A DNA stretch of 14,802 nt from Prevotella sp. UBA1705 (GTDB lineage: Bacteria; Bacteroidota; Bacteroidia; Bacteroidales; Bacteroidaceae): NCBI GenBank assembly GCA_002317385.1, contig DCJH01000028.1:1-14802 (forward strand), in the 5' to 3' direction. The notes beneath the pieces are model-generated. The model worked only from the letters and a program-made list of their open reading frames with translations, did no database searches and had not been told where the DNA came from. Positions 6,402 to 12,852 of the stretch are shown here, in pieces (within the stretch, counting starts at the first letter, position 1; every line of letters starts with the position of its first letter). A program made the translations under genes and the position numbers.

Positions 6402-6470
6402 AAAAGGTAGTAATCGCGAGGCGAAAAGGTACTAAAGGCGCGACGATTAGTACTTTATCGCCGCGCGATG
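6402..6470. repeat. Phased GTACTAA-type repeats upstream of groES
   Basis: Two adjacent 22-bp units (6402-6423 and 6424-6445) share 17 of 22 bases, with the core AAAAGGTAnTAA followed by GC-rich sequence. A related third unit (GTACTTT at 6450) follows at 21 bp. GTACTAA at 6429 and TTAGTAC at 6447 also form a 7-bp dyad with an 11-bp spacer. The spacing is about two helical turns, as in protein-binding arrays, but a dispersed repeat is also possible. Confidence 0.55.
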
Positions 6471-6562
6471 AGGTAGAGATGGGGAAAGGGGTGCATCGTG
6501 AGGGCTGGGGATGGGCTTATCCGAGGGGATGGCAGGGCAGGGTGGCGGCAGAGCAAAGAGTG

Positions 6563-6600
6563 TGACAAAATTGTCAGACAGACCACTGACAGATGTGACA
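6563..6600 (+). promoter_or_regulatory. TGACA/TGTCA dyads upstream of groES promoter
   Basis: TGACA-N4-TGTCA (6563-6576, a near-perfect palindrome) and TGACA-N4-TGACA (6587-6600) lie 24 bp apart; TGTCAG-N8-CTGACA (6572-6591) is a further perfect dyad. Clustered symmetric sites about 50-85 bp upstream of the predicted start suit an activator, for instance an enhancer-binding protein for sigma-54. Confidence 0.45.
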
Positions 6601-6621
6601 TTTTCAGGTTTTCGTGCCGGT

Positions 6622-6637
6622 TGGCACGCTTTTCGCA
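6622..6637 (+). promoter_or_regulatory. Sigma-54-like -24/-12 promoter of groESL
   Basis: TGGCACG-N4-TCGCA fits the sigma-54 consensus TGGCACGnnnnTTGCW with one mismatch (C for the second T of TTGC). The invariant GG (6623-6624) and GC (6635-6636) are correctly 12 bp apart. Transcription would start near 6648 and give a leader of about 56 nt. The -24 half is also one arm of a perfect palindrome (CGTGCC-GGTT-GGCACG, 6613-6628), so an operator is an alternative reading. No TAnnTTTG box and no CIRCE element were found before groES. Confidence 0.45.
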
Positions 6638-6703
6638 CTGGCGAGGATGGACTTAAGCCCCAAGTCTGATGATTAGAAAAACGTTTAATAAAAATATACT
6701 ATT

Positions 6704-6976
6704 ATGAAAGTAAAACCATTAGCAGACAGAGTGCTGGTGCTTCCCGCCCAGGCTGAAGAGAAAGTAGGTGGAATCATTATCCCTGACACCGCCAAGGAGA
6801 AACCCCAGCGCGGCAGAATCGTAGCCGTGGGCCAGGGTACCAAAGACGAGCAGATGCTGCTCAAGGAGGGCGACGAGGTGCTCTATGGCAAGTATGCAGG
6901 CACCGAGCTGGAGAACGACGGCGAGAAGTATCTCATGATGCGCCAGAGCGACGTGCTGGCTGTGGTGGAAGAGTAA
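6704..6976 (+). CDS. groES: Co-chaperonin GroES
   Basis: The 90-residue protein is of normal length. It begins MKVKPLADRVLVLP, with the mobile loop around EEKVGGIIIPDTAKEKPQRG (about 18-37) and then GRIVAVGQG, ending VLAVVEE. Seven copies form the lid that closes the GroEL chamber and controls release of substrate, in the cytoplasm. It is encoded upstream of groEL on the same strand, but separated by an unusually long 222-bp gap. There is no Shine-Dalgarno sequence before the ATG, only the AT-rich leader typical of the group. Control elements are described at 6563-6637. No sequence oddities in the protein. Confidence 0.98.
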   Translation: MKVKPLADRVLVLPAQAEEKVGGIIIPDTAKEKPQRGRIVAVGQGTKDEQMLLKEGDEVLYGKYAGTELENDGEKYLMMRQSDVLAVVEE

Positions 6977-7198
6977 AGGGTGTGGAATGACGAGCGTAGA
7001 GTGACGAAGTGGTGACGGAGAAATGAGCCATGAGGAGTGATATAACCCTTTTTCACCTCTCTGTCGTTACTGATTAGTCATTCTTAAAAACCGATTCATG
7101 CAGTCAGCGTTCGCCATTTATCATTCAACATTCTAAAACTCATCATTCCGTCAGGAAATCATTCAACATACAACATTCGTAATTCAACATTCAAAAAT
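6977..7198 (+). repeat. Low-complexity groES-groEL spacer
   Basis: The left half has loose repeats of TGACGA/TGACGG (around 6987-7018). The right half has ATTCAACATTC at 7123 and 7182, ATTCAACAT at 7161 and CAACATTC at 7171. No reading frame, clear terminator or promoter is seen. It resembles the decayed simple-sequence spacers common between Prevotella genes. Confidence 0.6.
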
Positions 7199-8821
7199 AT
7201 GTCTAAGATTATCAAATTCGATACCGACGCCCGCGACCTCTTGAAGCAGGGCGTAGACCAGTTGGCAAATGCCGTGAAAGTAACATTGGGTCCCAAGGGC
7301 CGCAACGTGGTCATTGAGAAGAAGTTTGGCGCTCCCCAGATCACCAAGGACGGTGTGACCGTGGCCAAGGAAGTGGAGCTCGAGGATAAGTTTGAGAACA
7401 CCGGCGCACAGCTCGTGAAGAGCGTTGCCAGCAAGACCGGCGACGATGCCGGCGACGGTACCACCACTGCCACCATCCTCACTCAGGCCATCGTGAACGA
7501 GGGCTTGAAGAATGTGACCGCCGGTGCCAACCCCATGGACCTCAAGCGCGGTATCGACAAGGCCGTGAACAAGGTGGTAGACTTCATCAAGGCCGGTGCC
7601 GAGGTGGTGGGAGACAACTACGACAAGATTGAGCAGGTGGCCACGGTGTCGGCCAACAACGACCCCGAGATTGGCAAACTGCTGGCCGACGCCATGCGCA
7701 AAGTGTCTAAGGACGGAGTGATTACCATCGAGGAGAGCAAGACCCGCGACACCAGCATCGGTGTGGTAGAGGGTATGCAGTTCGACCGCGGCTATCTGTC
7801 GGGCTATTTTGTAACCGATACCGACAAGATGGAGTGCGTGATGGAGAACCCCTATATCCTCATCTACGACAAGAAGATCTCTAACCTCAAGGAGTTCCTC
7901 CCCGTGTTGCAGCCTGCCGCCGAGAGCGGTCGCCCATTGCTGGTGATTGCTGAGGACGTGGACTCTGAGGCCCTGACCACCCTCGTGGTGAATCGTCTGC
8001 GCGGCGGATTGAAGATTTGTGCCGTGAAGGCTCCGGGCTTCGGCGACCGCCGCAAGGCCATGCTCGAAGACATCGCCGTGCTCACCGGTGGTGTGGTGAT
8101 CAGCGAGGAGAAGGGCTTGAAGCTCGAGCAGACCACGCTGGAGATGCTCGGCACAGCCAAGAAGGTGACCGTGTCGAAGGACAACACCACAGTGGTCGAT
8201 GGCGCTGGCTCTAAGGAGAACATCCAGGATCGCGTGGCTCAGATCAAGAACGAGATTGCCAACACCAAGAGTTCCTACGACAAGGAGAAGCTGCAGGAGC
8301 GTCTGGCCAAGCTGTCGGGCGGTGTAGCCGTGCTCTATGTGGGTGCCAACTCTGAGGTGGAGATGAAGGAAAAGAAGGACCGCGTGGACGATGCCCTCTG
8401 CGCTACCCGTGCCGCCATCGAGGAAGGCGTGGTGGTAGGCGGTGGTACCACCTATATCCGCGCTCAGCAGGTGCTGGCCGACCTCAAGGGCGAGAACCCT
8501 GACGAGCAGACCGGTATCAACATCGTGTGCCGTGCTATCGAGGAGCCTCTGCGCCAGATTGTGGCCAATGCCGGTGGCGAGGGTGCTGTGGTAGTGAATA
8601 ATGTACGCGAGGGTGAGGGCGACTATGGCTACAATGCCCGTGCCGACAAGTATGAGGATCTGCGTGCCGCAGGTGTCATCGACCCCGCCAAGGTAGCCCG
8701 CGTGGCTCTGGAGAACGCCGCTTCCATCGCCGGAATGTTCCTCACCACCGAGTGCCTCATTGTGGACAAGCCCGAGGAGAACGTTCCCGCCATGCCCGCA
8801 GGTCAGCCCGGTATGATGTAA
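7199..8821 (+). CDS. groEL: Chaperonin GroEL
   Basis: The 540-residue protein is of standard length. It forms double seven-membered rings that fold proteins with ATP and GroES in the cytoplasm. Visible signatures include TLGPKGRN (29-36), the nucleotide-binding DGTTTAT (about 86-92), the hinge and apical segments with the GFGDRRKAML block (about 280-289), and VGGGTTYIR (about 412-420). The C-terminus is PAMPAGQPGMM, a shortened version of the usual GGM-repeat tail. Codon use is strongly biased to GC-ending codons, as expected for a highly expressed gene. The ATG at 7199 follows an AT-rich spacer without a Shine-Dalgarno site. A long hairpin terminator follows. A second copy of the last 68 bp is found at 10182-10249. 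Confidence 0.99.
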   Translation: MSKIIKFDTDARDLLKQGVDQLANAVKVTLGPKGRNVVIEKKFGAPQITKDGVTVAKEVELEDKFENTGAQLVKSVASKTGDDAGDGTTTATILTQAIVNEGLKNVTAGANPMDLKRGIDKAVNKVVDFIKAGAEVVGDNYDKIEQVATVSANNDPEIGKLLADAMRKVSKDGVITIEESKTRDTSIGVVEGMQFDRGYLSGYFVTDTDKMECVMENPYILIYDKKISNLKEFLPVLQPAAESGRPLLVIAEDVDSEALTTLVVNRLRGGLKICAVKAPGFGDRRKAMLEDIAVLTGGVVISEEKGLKLEQTTLEMLGTAKKVTVSKDNTTVVDGAGSKENIQDRVAQIKNEIANTKSSYDKEKLQERLAKLSGGVAVLYVGANSEVEMKEKKDRVDDALCATRAAIEEGVVVGGGTTYIRAQQVLADLKGENPDEQTGINIVCRAIEEPLRQIVANAGGEGAVVVNNVREGEGDYGYNARADKYEDLRAAGVIDPAKVARVALENAASIAGMFLTTECLIVDKPEENVPAMPAGQPGMM

Positions 8822-8841
8822 TTTCGGTTATACCATATTAT

Positions 8842-8882
8842 AATAAATGGCGTGTCACAGTTGGTGGCACGCCATTTATTTT
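8842..8882 (+). terminator. Intrinsic terminator after groEL
   Basis: A 17-bp stem (8842-8858 with 8864-8880, one G-T wobble) closes an AGTTG loop and ends in TTATTTT. With A/T arms on both sides it can also act on the convergent rhuM transcript. Confidence 0.92.
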
Positions 8883-8927
8883 GTGTTATCTCTTGTGTAA
8901 AGACCGTGTGTGGAGGCTCTGTTGCGG

Positions 8928-9929
8928 TCAATTCTCCCTATTGATAAGGTTCACCACCACCTTCACCATCACGTCTTTTTCCTCTGTCCTGCTCTCTGCA
9001 ATCATCAGAGTGAGGGCCACGAGGGTGTTGTCGGCAATGCGTTTCGACCCGTCCTCACGGTAGAGAATGCCGTTGTTGTTCATAAACCACAGAAAGAGTG
9101 TGGCCGCAATGCGCTTGTTTCCATCGCTGAACGAATGATTTTTGGTCACCAGATACAGTAGCATCGCCGCCTTTTCTTCCACGCTGGGGTAGAGCTCCTC
9201 GCCGTCAAAGGTCTGATAAATCTGCCCAATGCTACTCTTGAACGACTCATCCTTCTCATTGCCAAAGAGCATTGAGCCTCCGAACTTGCCGCGAAGCATG
9301 TCTATTTCGTGCATCGCAGTTTCGTATGTGGCGCGAAATGGCTCCTCGTGAGTGGTCTTGGCAATGCCTAATCGCTGGTAATCGTAGTTGTCGAGGGTGT
9401 CGAGAGCATAGGTGTAGTCCACCACAACATCAAACAGCGAGTTGCTGTCCTCGGTGTCGGGCATGGGCTGCTGATGAAGGGTTCGCCCAACAACCTGCAC
9501 CAACTGGCGCAGTTCTACAATCTGCTGCTTGCGAATTCGCTCGTTCACAGCATAGCCCTTCACGAGATATTGCCTCAGAACGGAGTTGGCCCATTGGCGG
9601 AAACGGACACCTCTTATAGAATTGACGCGATATCCTACGGATATAATCATGTCAAGATTGTAGTAGGAAATCGTTCTTGTTATTTTGCGTTTACCCTCCA
9701 ATCGAACCTGTGCATTTTTTGCACAAGTTGTCTTTTCATCCAATTCAGCAATGTTATAGATGTTTCGGATGTGGCGGTTTATCACTGTTCGGTCAGTCTG
9801 AAACAAGTCTGCCATCTGCATTTGCGTCAGCCACACCGTCTCTCCCTCCAACTTTACTTCCAGTTGGGTCTTGCCATCCTCACTTTGATAGATGATGATC
9901 TCGTTGTTCAGGTTTACCGTTTCATTCAT
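8928..9929 (-). CDS. RhuM family protein with C-terminal Fic/Doc domain
   Basis: The protein has 333 residues. The N-terminal part (about 10-150) is the RhuM region: LEGETVWLTQMQMADLFQTD suggests a helix-turn-helix, and YRVNSIRGVRFRQWA is the conserved RhuM/KilA-N-like core block. The C-terminal part (about 165-330) is a Fic/Doc fold with the active-site motif HSFSDGNKR at 265-273. The family motif is HxFx(D/E)(G/A)N(G/K)R. GNKR rather than GNGRxxR makes it more like Doc kinases and related Fic proteins than classical AMPylases, so the transferred group cannot be named. Such proteins are accessory, often on mobile or defence-related loci. No antitoxin-like partner gene is adjacent. It is convergent with groEL, has its own -7 box, and lies between groEL and a copy of the groEL 3' end, suggesting insertion. 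Confidence 0.9.
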   Translation of the reverse strand: MNETVNLNNEIIIYQSEDGKTQLEVKLEGETVWLTQMQMADLFQTDRTVINRHIRNIYNIAELDEKTTCAKNAQVRLEGKRKITRTISYYNLDMIISVGYRVNSIRGVRFRQWANSVLRQYLVKGYAVNERIRKQQIVELRQLVQVVGRTLHQQPMPDTEDSNSLFDVVVDYTYALDTLDNYDYQRLGIAKTTHEEPFRATYETAMHEIDMLRGKFGGSMLFGNEKDESFKSSIGQIYQTFDGEELYPSVEEKAAMLLYLVTKNHSFSDGNKRIAATLFLWFMNNNGILYREDGSKRIADNTLVALTLMIAESRTEEKDVMVKVVVNLINREN

Positions 9930-9951
9930 AGTCGTACTCTGAGAAATGGTA

Positions 9952-9959
9952 CAAATATA
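9952..9959 (-). promoter_or_regulatory. -7 box (TATATTTG) of the rhuM-fic gene
   Basis: Read on the minus strand, TATATTTG is a full TAnnTTTG match, 22 nt before the ATG. No TTTG lies at the expected distance upstream. Confidence 0.55.
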
Positions 9960-10181
9960 CTAATAATCATTGTTATAATGGTCAGGAGGAGGCAGAATCA
10001 TACGAAATATTCCTCGTTTCACATCAATATGACGGAGTTTTGTAAAGACGTGTCGGCTCCTATTTAATATATCATCTAACTATGTTTGGTATGCAAATCA
10101 ATCTCTCCATATTGGCGTAATCGTGGAAGTGGGCAACAACATATAGCCTTGACACAGTGTGTGCTGGGTGAAGGGCGATGC

Positions 10182-10249
10182 GCCTCATTGTGGACAAGCC
10201 CGAGGAGACCGTTCCCGCCAGGCCCGCAGGTCAGCCCGGCATGATGTAA
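10182..10249 (+). pseudogene. Displaced copy of the groEL 3' end
   Basis: These 68 bp match 8754-8821 at 65 of 68 positions, ending at the same TAA, with no gaps. Two of the three differences change residues (Asn to Thr and Met to Arg), giving LIVDKPEETVPARPAGQPGM. Similarity stops abruptly at the stop codon on one side and at the Leu codon on the other. An ATG at 10178 happens to be in frame and would give 23 residues. No promoter or terminator accompanies it. The 685-bp gap 9930-10614 also holds hairpins at 10291 and 10373 and the promoter-terminator unit at 10427-10582. Confidence 0.95.
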
Positions 10250-10290
10250 ATCAGCCCTCATTGCTCTCCGGAGCGACACCATAGGTTGGA

Positions 10291-10314
10291 GGTATGCCAT
10301 CGGATTGGCATGCC
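10291..10314. repeat. Hairpin after the groEL tail copy
   Basis: GGTATGCCA and TGGCATGCC pair over 9 bp (one wobble) around TCGGAT. No T-tract follows. It may be a remnant terminator; the role is unclear. Confidence 0.35.
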
Positions 10315-10372
10315 CTCGATTGTTTAGTCCACATGACAAATGGAGATGGTCTATTTTTAAAAATCGTAAAAT

Positions 10373-10395
10373 ACTTGATTTTTCTCAAGTTTTTT
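10373..10395 (+). terminator. Weak hairpin with T-run
   Basis: ACTTGA and TCAAGT pair perfectly around TTTTTC and are followed by five T. The stem is short and AT-rich, so termination would be inefficient. Confidence 0.4.
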
Positions 10396-10426
10396 GCACA
10401 AATTGCAGAAATTTATACCTCGATTG

Positions 10427-10458
10427 TTTGGAAGCGATTTAAAAATATACTATCTTTG
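10427..10458 (+). promoter_or_regulatory. Strong consensus promoter of an unassigned transcript
   Basis: TTTG (10427-10430), a 20-bp spacer and TATCTTTG (10451-10458) give a full two-part match to the Bacteroidota housekeeping promoter, one of the best in the window. There is no gene directly behind it, only the unit described at 10462-10582. Confidence 0.75.
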
Positions 10459-10461
10459 CAA

Positions 10462-10582
10462 CATCAATGAGAAAGATTAGTCCTTCGGGGCTACAAAATA
10501 TTTTTTGATTTGTTTTAGTAGATTAGTTTTTAAGTAGTTTGTTTTTAGGAATCGGTTGTCGTGATGACATCCGATTTTTTTT
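10462..10582 (+). ncRNA. Candidate small RNA or leader transcript, about 120 nt
   Basis: A consensus promoter ends at 10458 and an intrinsic terminator ends at 10582, defining an RNA of about 120 nt. Near its 5' end a hairpin TAGTCC-TTCG-GGGCTA (10478-10493) has the extra-stable C(UUCG)G tetraloop. A U-rich single-stranded middle and the terminator stem follow. A 13-codon open frame (10467-10508, MRKISPSGLQNIF) overlaps the first hairpin, so a leader peptide is a second possibility. The next gene has its own promoter, which argues for an independent small RNA rather than an attenuator. No known RNA family is recognised. The exact 5' end is an estimate. Confidence 0.55.
10551..10582 (+). terminator. 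Intrinsic terminator of the candidate small RNA
   Basis: ATCGGTTGTC and GACATCCGAT pair over 10 bp with one T-T mismatch around GTGAT, directly followed by eight T. Confidence 0.85.
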
Positions 10583-10610
10583 GTGCTTATTAAAAAAAAC
10601 ATTACCTTTG
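10580..10610 (+). promoter_or_regulatory. Promoter of the small membrane protein operon
   Basis: TTTG (10580-10583), a 19-bp spacer and TACCTTTG (10603-10610) form a full match. The -33 box is made from the end of the preceding terminator's T-run. The -7 box ends exactly 4 nt before ATG 10615, so the mRNA is probably leaderless. Confidence 0.75.
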
Positions 10611-10614
10611 CAGC

Positions 10615-10848
10615 ATGAAGAATAAGTTATCTATCGACTGGAAGAAAGCGCTGATATTTCTCGTCATTTCGGCTGGTCTCATCTATATCACCAGGTCTAT
10701 CCTGATGTCTATAGGCATTGTTTTGGTGCTGTTTATCATCGATGGGCTCCTGGCCAACTGGGAGTATCGACGCAAGACCAAGCAGATTTTCGATGAGCTT
10801 CGGAGGATGAAAGAGGAGAAGGAAAATGGAGATTCTGTTCATGATTGA
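10615..10848 (+). CDS. Small membrane protein of unknown function
   Basis: The protein has 77 residues. A basic start (MKNKLSIDWKK) is followed by two closely spaced hydrophobic segments (about 12-26 and 29-45) and a highly charged C-terminal helix (YRRKTKQIFDELRRMKEEKE), probably cytoplasmic and possibly a short coiled coil. I do not recognise a family. It is preceded by a strong promoter whose -7 box lies 4 nt before the ATG. It is the first gene of a likely operon with the overlapping small frame at 10826 and the kinase-RapZ fusion at 10961, so a membrane role connected with cell-wall sugar recycling is possible, by position only. Confidence 0.7.
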   Translation: MKNKLSIDWKKALIFLVISAGLIYITRSILMSIGIVLVLFIIDGLLANWEYRRKTKQIFDELRRMKEEKENGDSVHD

Positions 10849-10939
10849 GTATCCCACGCTCACCTACTGCAGCTGTGTGTTCGGCGGCGAGGTGGTGGAG
10901 GGACTGCTGCCCACGCGCAGCGTCGATGAGATAAACTAA
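10826..10939 (+). CDS. Overlapping small open frame, 37 residues
   Basis: The frame starts at ATG 10826 inside the end of the previous gene (23-bp overlap) and stops 21 bp before the kinase-RapZ start. The protein begins MEILFMIEYPTLTYCSC and has GGEVVEGLLPTRSVDEIN at its end. Codon choice in the non-overlapping part (GGC, GAG, GTG, CTG, CCC) is like that of real genes here. It has no recognised family. It may be a genuine small protein, or the remains of a longer gene. It fills the space between two genes of an apparent operon, which favours being translated. Confidence 0.4.
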   Translation: MEILFMIEYPTLTYCSCVFGGEVVEGLLPTRSVDEIN

Positions 10940-10960
10940 CCGTTGAGGCTATAATAATAT

Positions 10961-12520
10961 ATGGAGAAACTTATCCAACTATATACTTCATGGTCGGGCA
11001 AGGCCCCAGCCCATGTGGAAAAGCTCGCCGGAGCCGGCAGCAACCGCCAGTATTTCAGGCTGACCGATGCCGAAGGGCAGTCGGTGGTCGGCGTGGTGGG
11101 CACGAGCCTCGATGAGAATCGTGCGTTCATTGGCCTGGACCGCCATTTCGTGGAGCAGAAGTTGCCGGTGCCTCGGGTGCTGGTGGTGAGCGACGATGAG
11201 ATGCGTTACCTGCAGTCCGACCTGGGCGACACCTCGCTGTTCGACGCCATCAAGGGTGGCCGTGAGGCTGGCGGCCGATACAATCTGGCCGAGAAGCGAC
11301 TGCTCTTCCGCACCATTCGGGAGCTGCCCGCCATCCAGGTGCGCGGCGCCCACAACATGGATTGGAGCCAATGTTATCCTCAACCCGAGTTCGATGAGGA
11401 CAGCGTGCTCTTCGATCTCAACTATTTCAAGTATTGTTTTCTGAAGCCCACGGAACTCGATTTCCATGAGTTGAAGCTCGAAGCCACGTTCCGTCGCATG
11501 GCCAAAGACCTCACGTCGGAGTCGGGCAACTGCTTCCTCTATCGTGATTTCCAGGCGCGCAACGTGATGCTCGACGCCGAGGGAAATCCTTATTTCATTG
11601 ATTTCCAAGGCGGACGCAAGGGTCCTTTCTATTACGACCTGGCCTCATTCCTCTGGCAGGCCTCCGCCAAATATCCGTTCAAGCTGCGTCGCGACCTCAT
11701 CGCGGCCTACTACGACTCGCTCAAGCAGTATATCGAGGTTCCCACCGTGCGCCATTTTGCCGAGCGGCTGAGCCTCTTCGTGCTCTTCCGCACGCTGCAG
11801 GTGCTTGGCGCATACGGCTTCAGAGGCTACTTCGAACACAAGCAACACTTCATCGACAGCATACCGCCGGCCATCGCCAACCTACGCGACATCCTCGACT
11901 TGCGCGAGGAAATGCTGCCCTATCCCTACCTTCGCGACTTGCTGCAAAGACTCACAGAACTGCCTCAGTTCGCCCCGAAGAAGGAACCGATACATAGTCG
12001 TACCGATGGCTTGAAGACCACCGATCACGACATCTACGAGGCTCATCCGCAGGATGGACCGGCCACTTTCTCCAAATACGACGGCAAAGGTCCGCTCAAG
12101 GTCACGGTCTACAGCTTCTCTTATCATCAGGGAATACCCGAGGATCCGTCGGGCAACGGCGGCGGCTATGTGTTCGACTGCCGCTCTACGCACAATCCCG
12201 GCCGCTACGAGCCCTACAAGAAACTCACTGGCCTCGACGAACCGGTTATCCGATTCCTCGAAGACGACGGTGAGATTCTGGAGTTTCTTGACCACATCTA
12301 CACCCTCGCCGACAAGCATGTGGCCCGCTATATCCAGCGCGGCTTTACCCATCTCATGTTCTGTTTCGGCTGCACAGGTGGACAGCACCGCAGTGTCTAC
12401 AGTGCCCAACACCTGGGCGAGCACCTGCATCAGAAGTTTGGCATCGAGGTCCAGATAATTCATCGGGAGCAGAAAATCAACCAAACATTGAGCCGAAGAC
12501 CCTCCCCGCCCTCCCTATAG
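10961..12520 (+). CDS. AmgK-like sugar kinase fused to RapZ C-terminal domain
   Basis: The protein has 519 residues in two parts. Residues about 1-330 are an aminoglycoside-phosphotransferase-type kinase: GAGSNRQYFRL near the start resembles the family's nucleotide loop, YRDFQARN (194-201) carries the catalytic Asp196, and IDFQGG (213-218) the metal-binding Asp214. The kinase is closest in layout to AmgK, which phosphorylates MurNAc/GlcNAc at C1 in cell-wall recycling; the MurU-type gene just downstream supports this. Residues about 375-505 are the RapZ C-terminal domain, with VTVYSFSYHQGIP, VFDCRSTHNPGRY, the TGLD motif and CTGGQHRS (471-478). In E. coli this domain binds glucosamine-6-phosphate. 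The N-terminal RapZ P-loop domain is absent. The final ~10 residues (SRRPSPPSL) come from a dispersed palindromic repeat. The substrate is inferred, not proven. Confidence 0.85.
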   Translation: MEKLIQLYTSWSGKAPAHVEKLAGAGSNRQYFRLTDAEGQSVVGVVGTSLDENRAFIGLDRHFVEQKLPVPRVLVVSDDEMRYLQSDLGDTSLFDAIKGGREAGGRYNLAEKRLLFRTIRELPAIQVRGAHNMDWSQCYPQPEFDEDSVLFDLNYFKYCFLKPTELDFHELKLEATFRRMAKDLTSESGNCFLYRDFQARNVMLDAEGNPYFIDFQGGRKGPFYYDLASFLWQASAKYPFKLRRDLIAAYYDSLKQYIEVPTVRHFAERLSLFVLFRTLQVLGAYGFRGYFEHKQHFIDSIPPAIANLRDILDLREEMLPYPYLRDLLQRLTELPQFAPKKEPIHSRTDGLKTTDHDIYEAHPQDGPATFSKYDGKGPLKVTVYSFSYHQGIPEDPSGNGGGYVFDCRSTHNPGRYEPYKKLTGLDEPVIRFLEDDGEILEFLDHIYTLADKHVARYIQRGFTHLMFCFGCTGGQHRSVYSAQHLGEHLHQKFGIEVQIIHREQKINQTLSRRPSPPSL

Positions 12521-12756
12521 GGAGGGGGAGAGCCTACCGGTAAGCCATCGCTTACCATCGGCAGTGATATTTTCCCCTATAATATTTATTTCTTCAAACT
12601 TCTGTTTGGGTCACTTTCTCGTTTTGGGAAAAGTGGGAATGAGCCAAGGTGAGTCCTTCATTTTCCCGCAAGAATGATATTTTCCCCACATATTTATAAT
12701 GTCTTCACTCCTCCGGTGGGCACTCCCCCTCCCTACAGGGAGGGCGGGGAGGGTCT
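12497..12756. repeat. Inverted-repeat element with 44-bp arms
   Basis: Arms at 12497-12540 and 12713-12756 are inverted copies (33 of 34 over the outer part, about 41 of 44 overall). Each arm holds its own palindrome (CCCTCCC-TATA-GGGAGGG or CCCTCCC-TACA-GGGAGGG). The inner 172 bp contain a 13-bp direct repeat TGATATTTTCCCC at 12565 and 12675, each followed by TCTTCA after a similar AT-rich run. There is no reading frame inside. It fits a paired dispersed palindromic repeat (BIME-like) or a miniature mobile element. It fills most of the 332-bp gap 12521-12852 and supplies the stop codon of the upstream gene. Confidence 0.8.
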
Positions 12757-12817
12757 GGTATTGTTCCTTCAGTCATTTGTTGTAAGAGCGGGGAAGGTCT
12801 TTTTTTCGGCCCATTCC

Positions 12818-12848
12818 TTTGCCGTTTCCTATTTATTCGCTAATTTTG
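12818..12848 (+). promoter_or_regulatory. Promoter of the MurU-like gene
   Basis: TTTG (12818-12821), a 19-bp spacer and TAATTTTG (12841-12848) form a full match; the box ends 4 nt before ATG 12853. The transcript is probably leaderless and independent of the upstream kinase gene. Confidence 0.75.
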
Positions 12849-12852
12849 CACC

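Noticed and set aside
6704..6976. CIRCE/HrcA control of groES
   Set aside because: I looked for the TTAGCACTC...GAGTGCTAA dyad upstream and found none.
8928..9929. Classical toxin-antitoxin pair for the Fic/Doc protein
   Set aside because: No small antitoxin gene sits next to it; only the groEL terminator on one side and non-coding sequence on the other.
9474..10067. 197-residue plus-strand frame
   Set aside because: It is antisense to the RhuM gene and runs through its promoter; no family resemblance.
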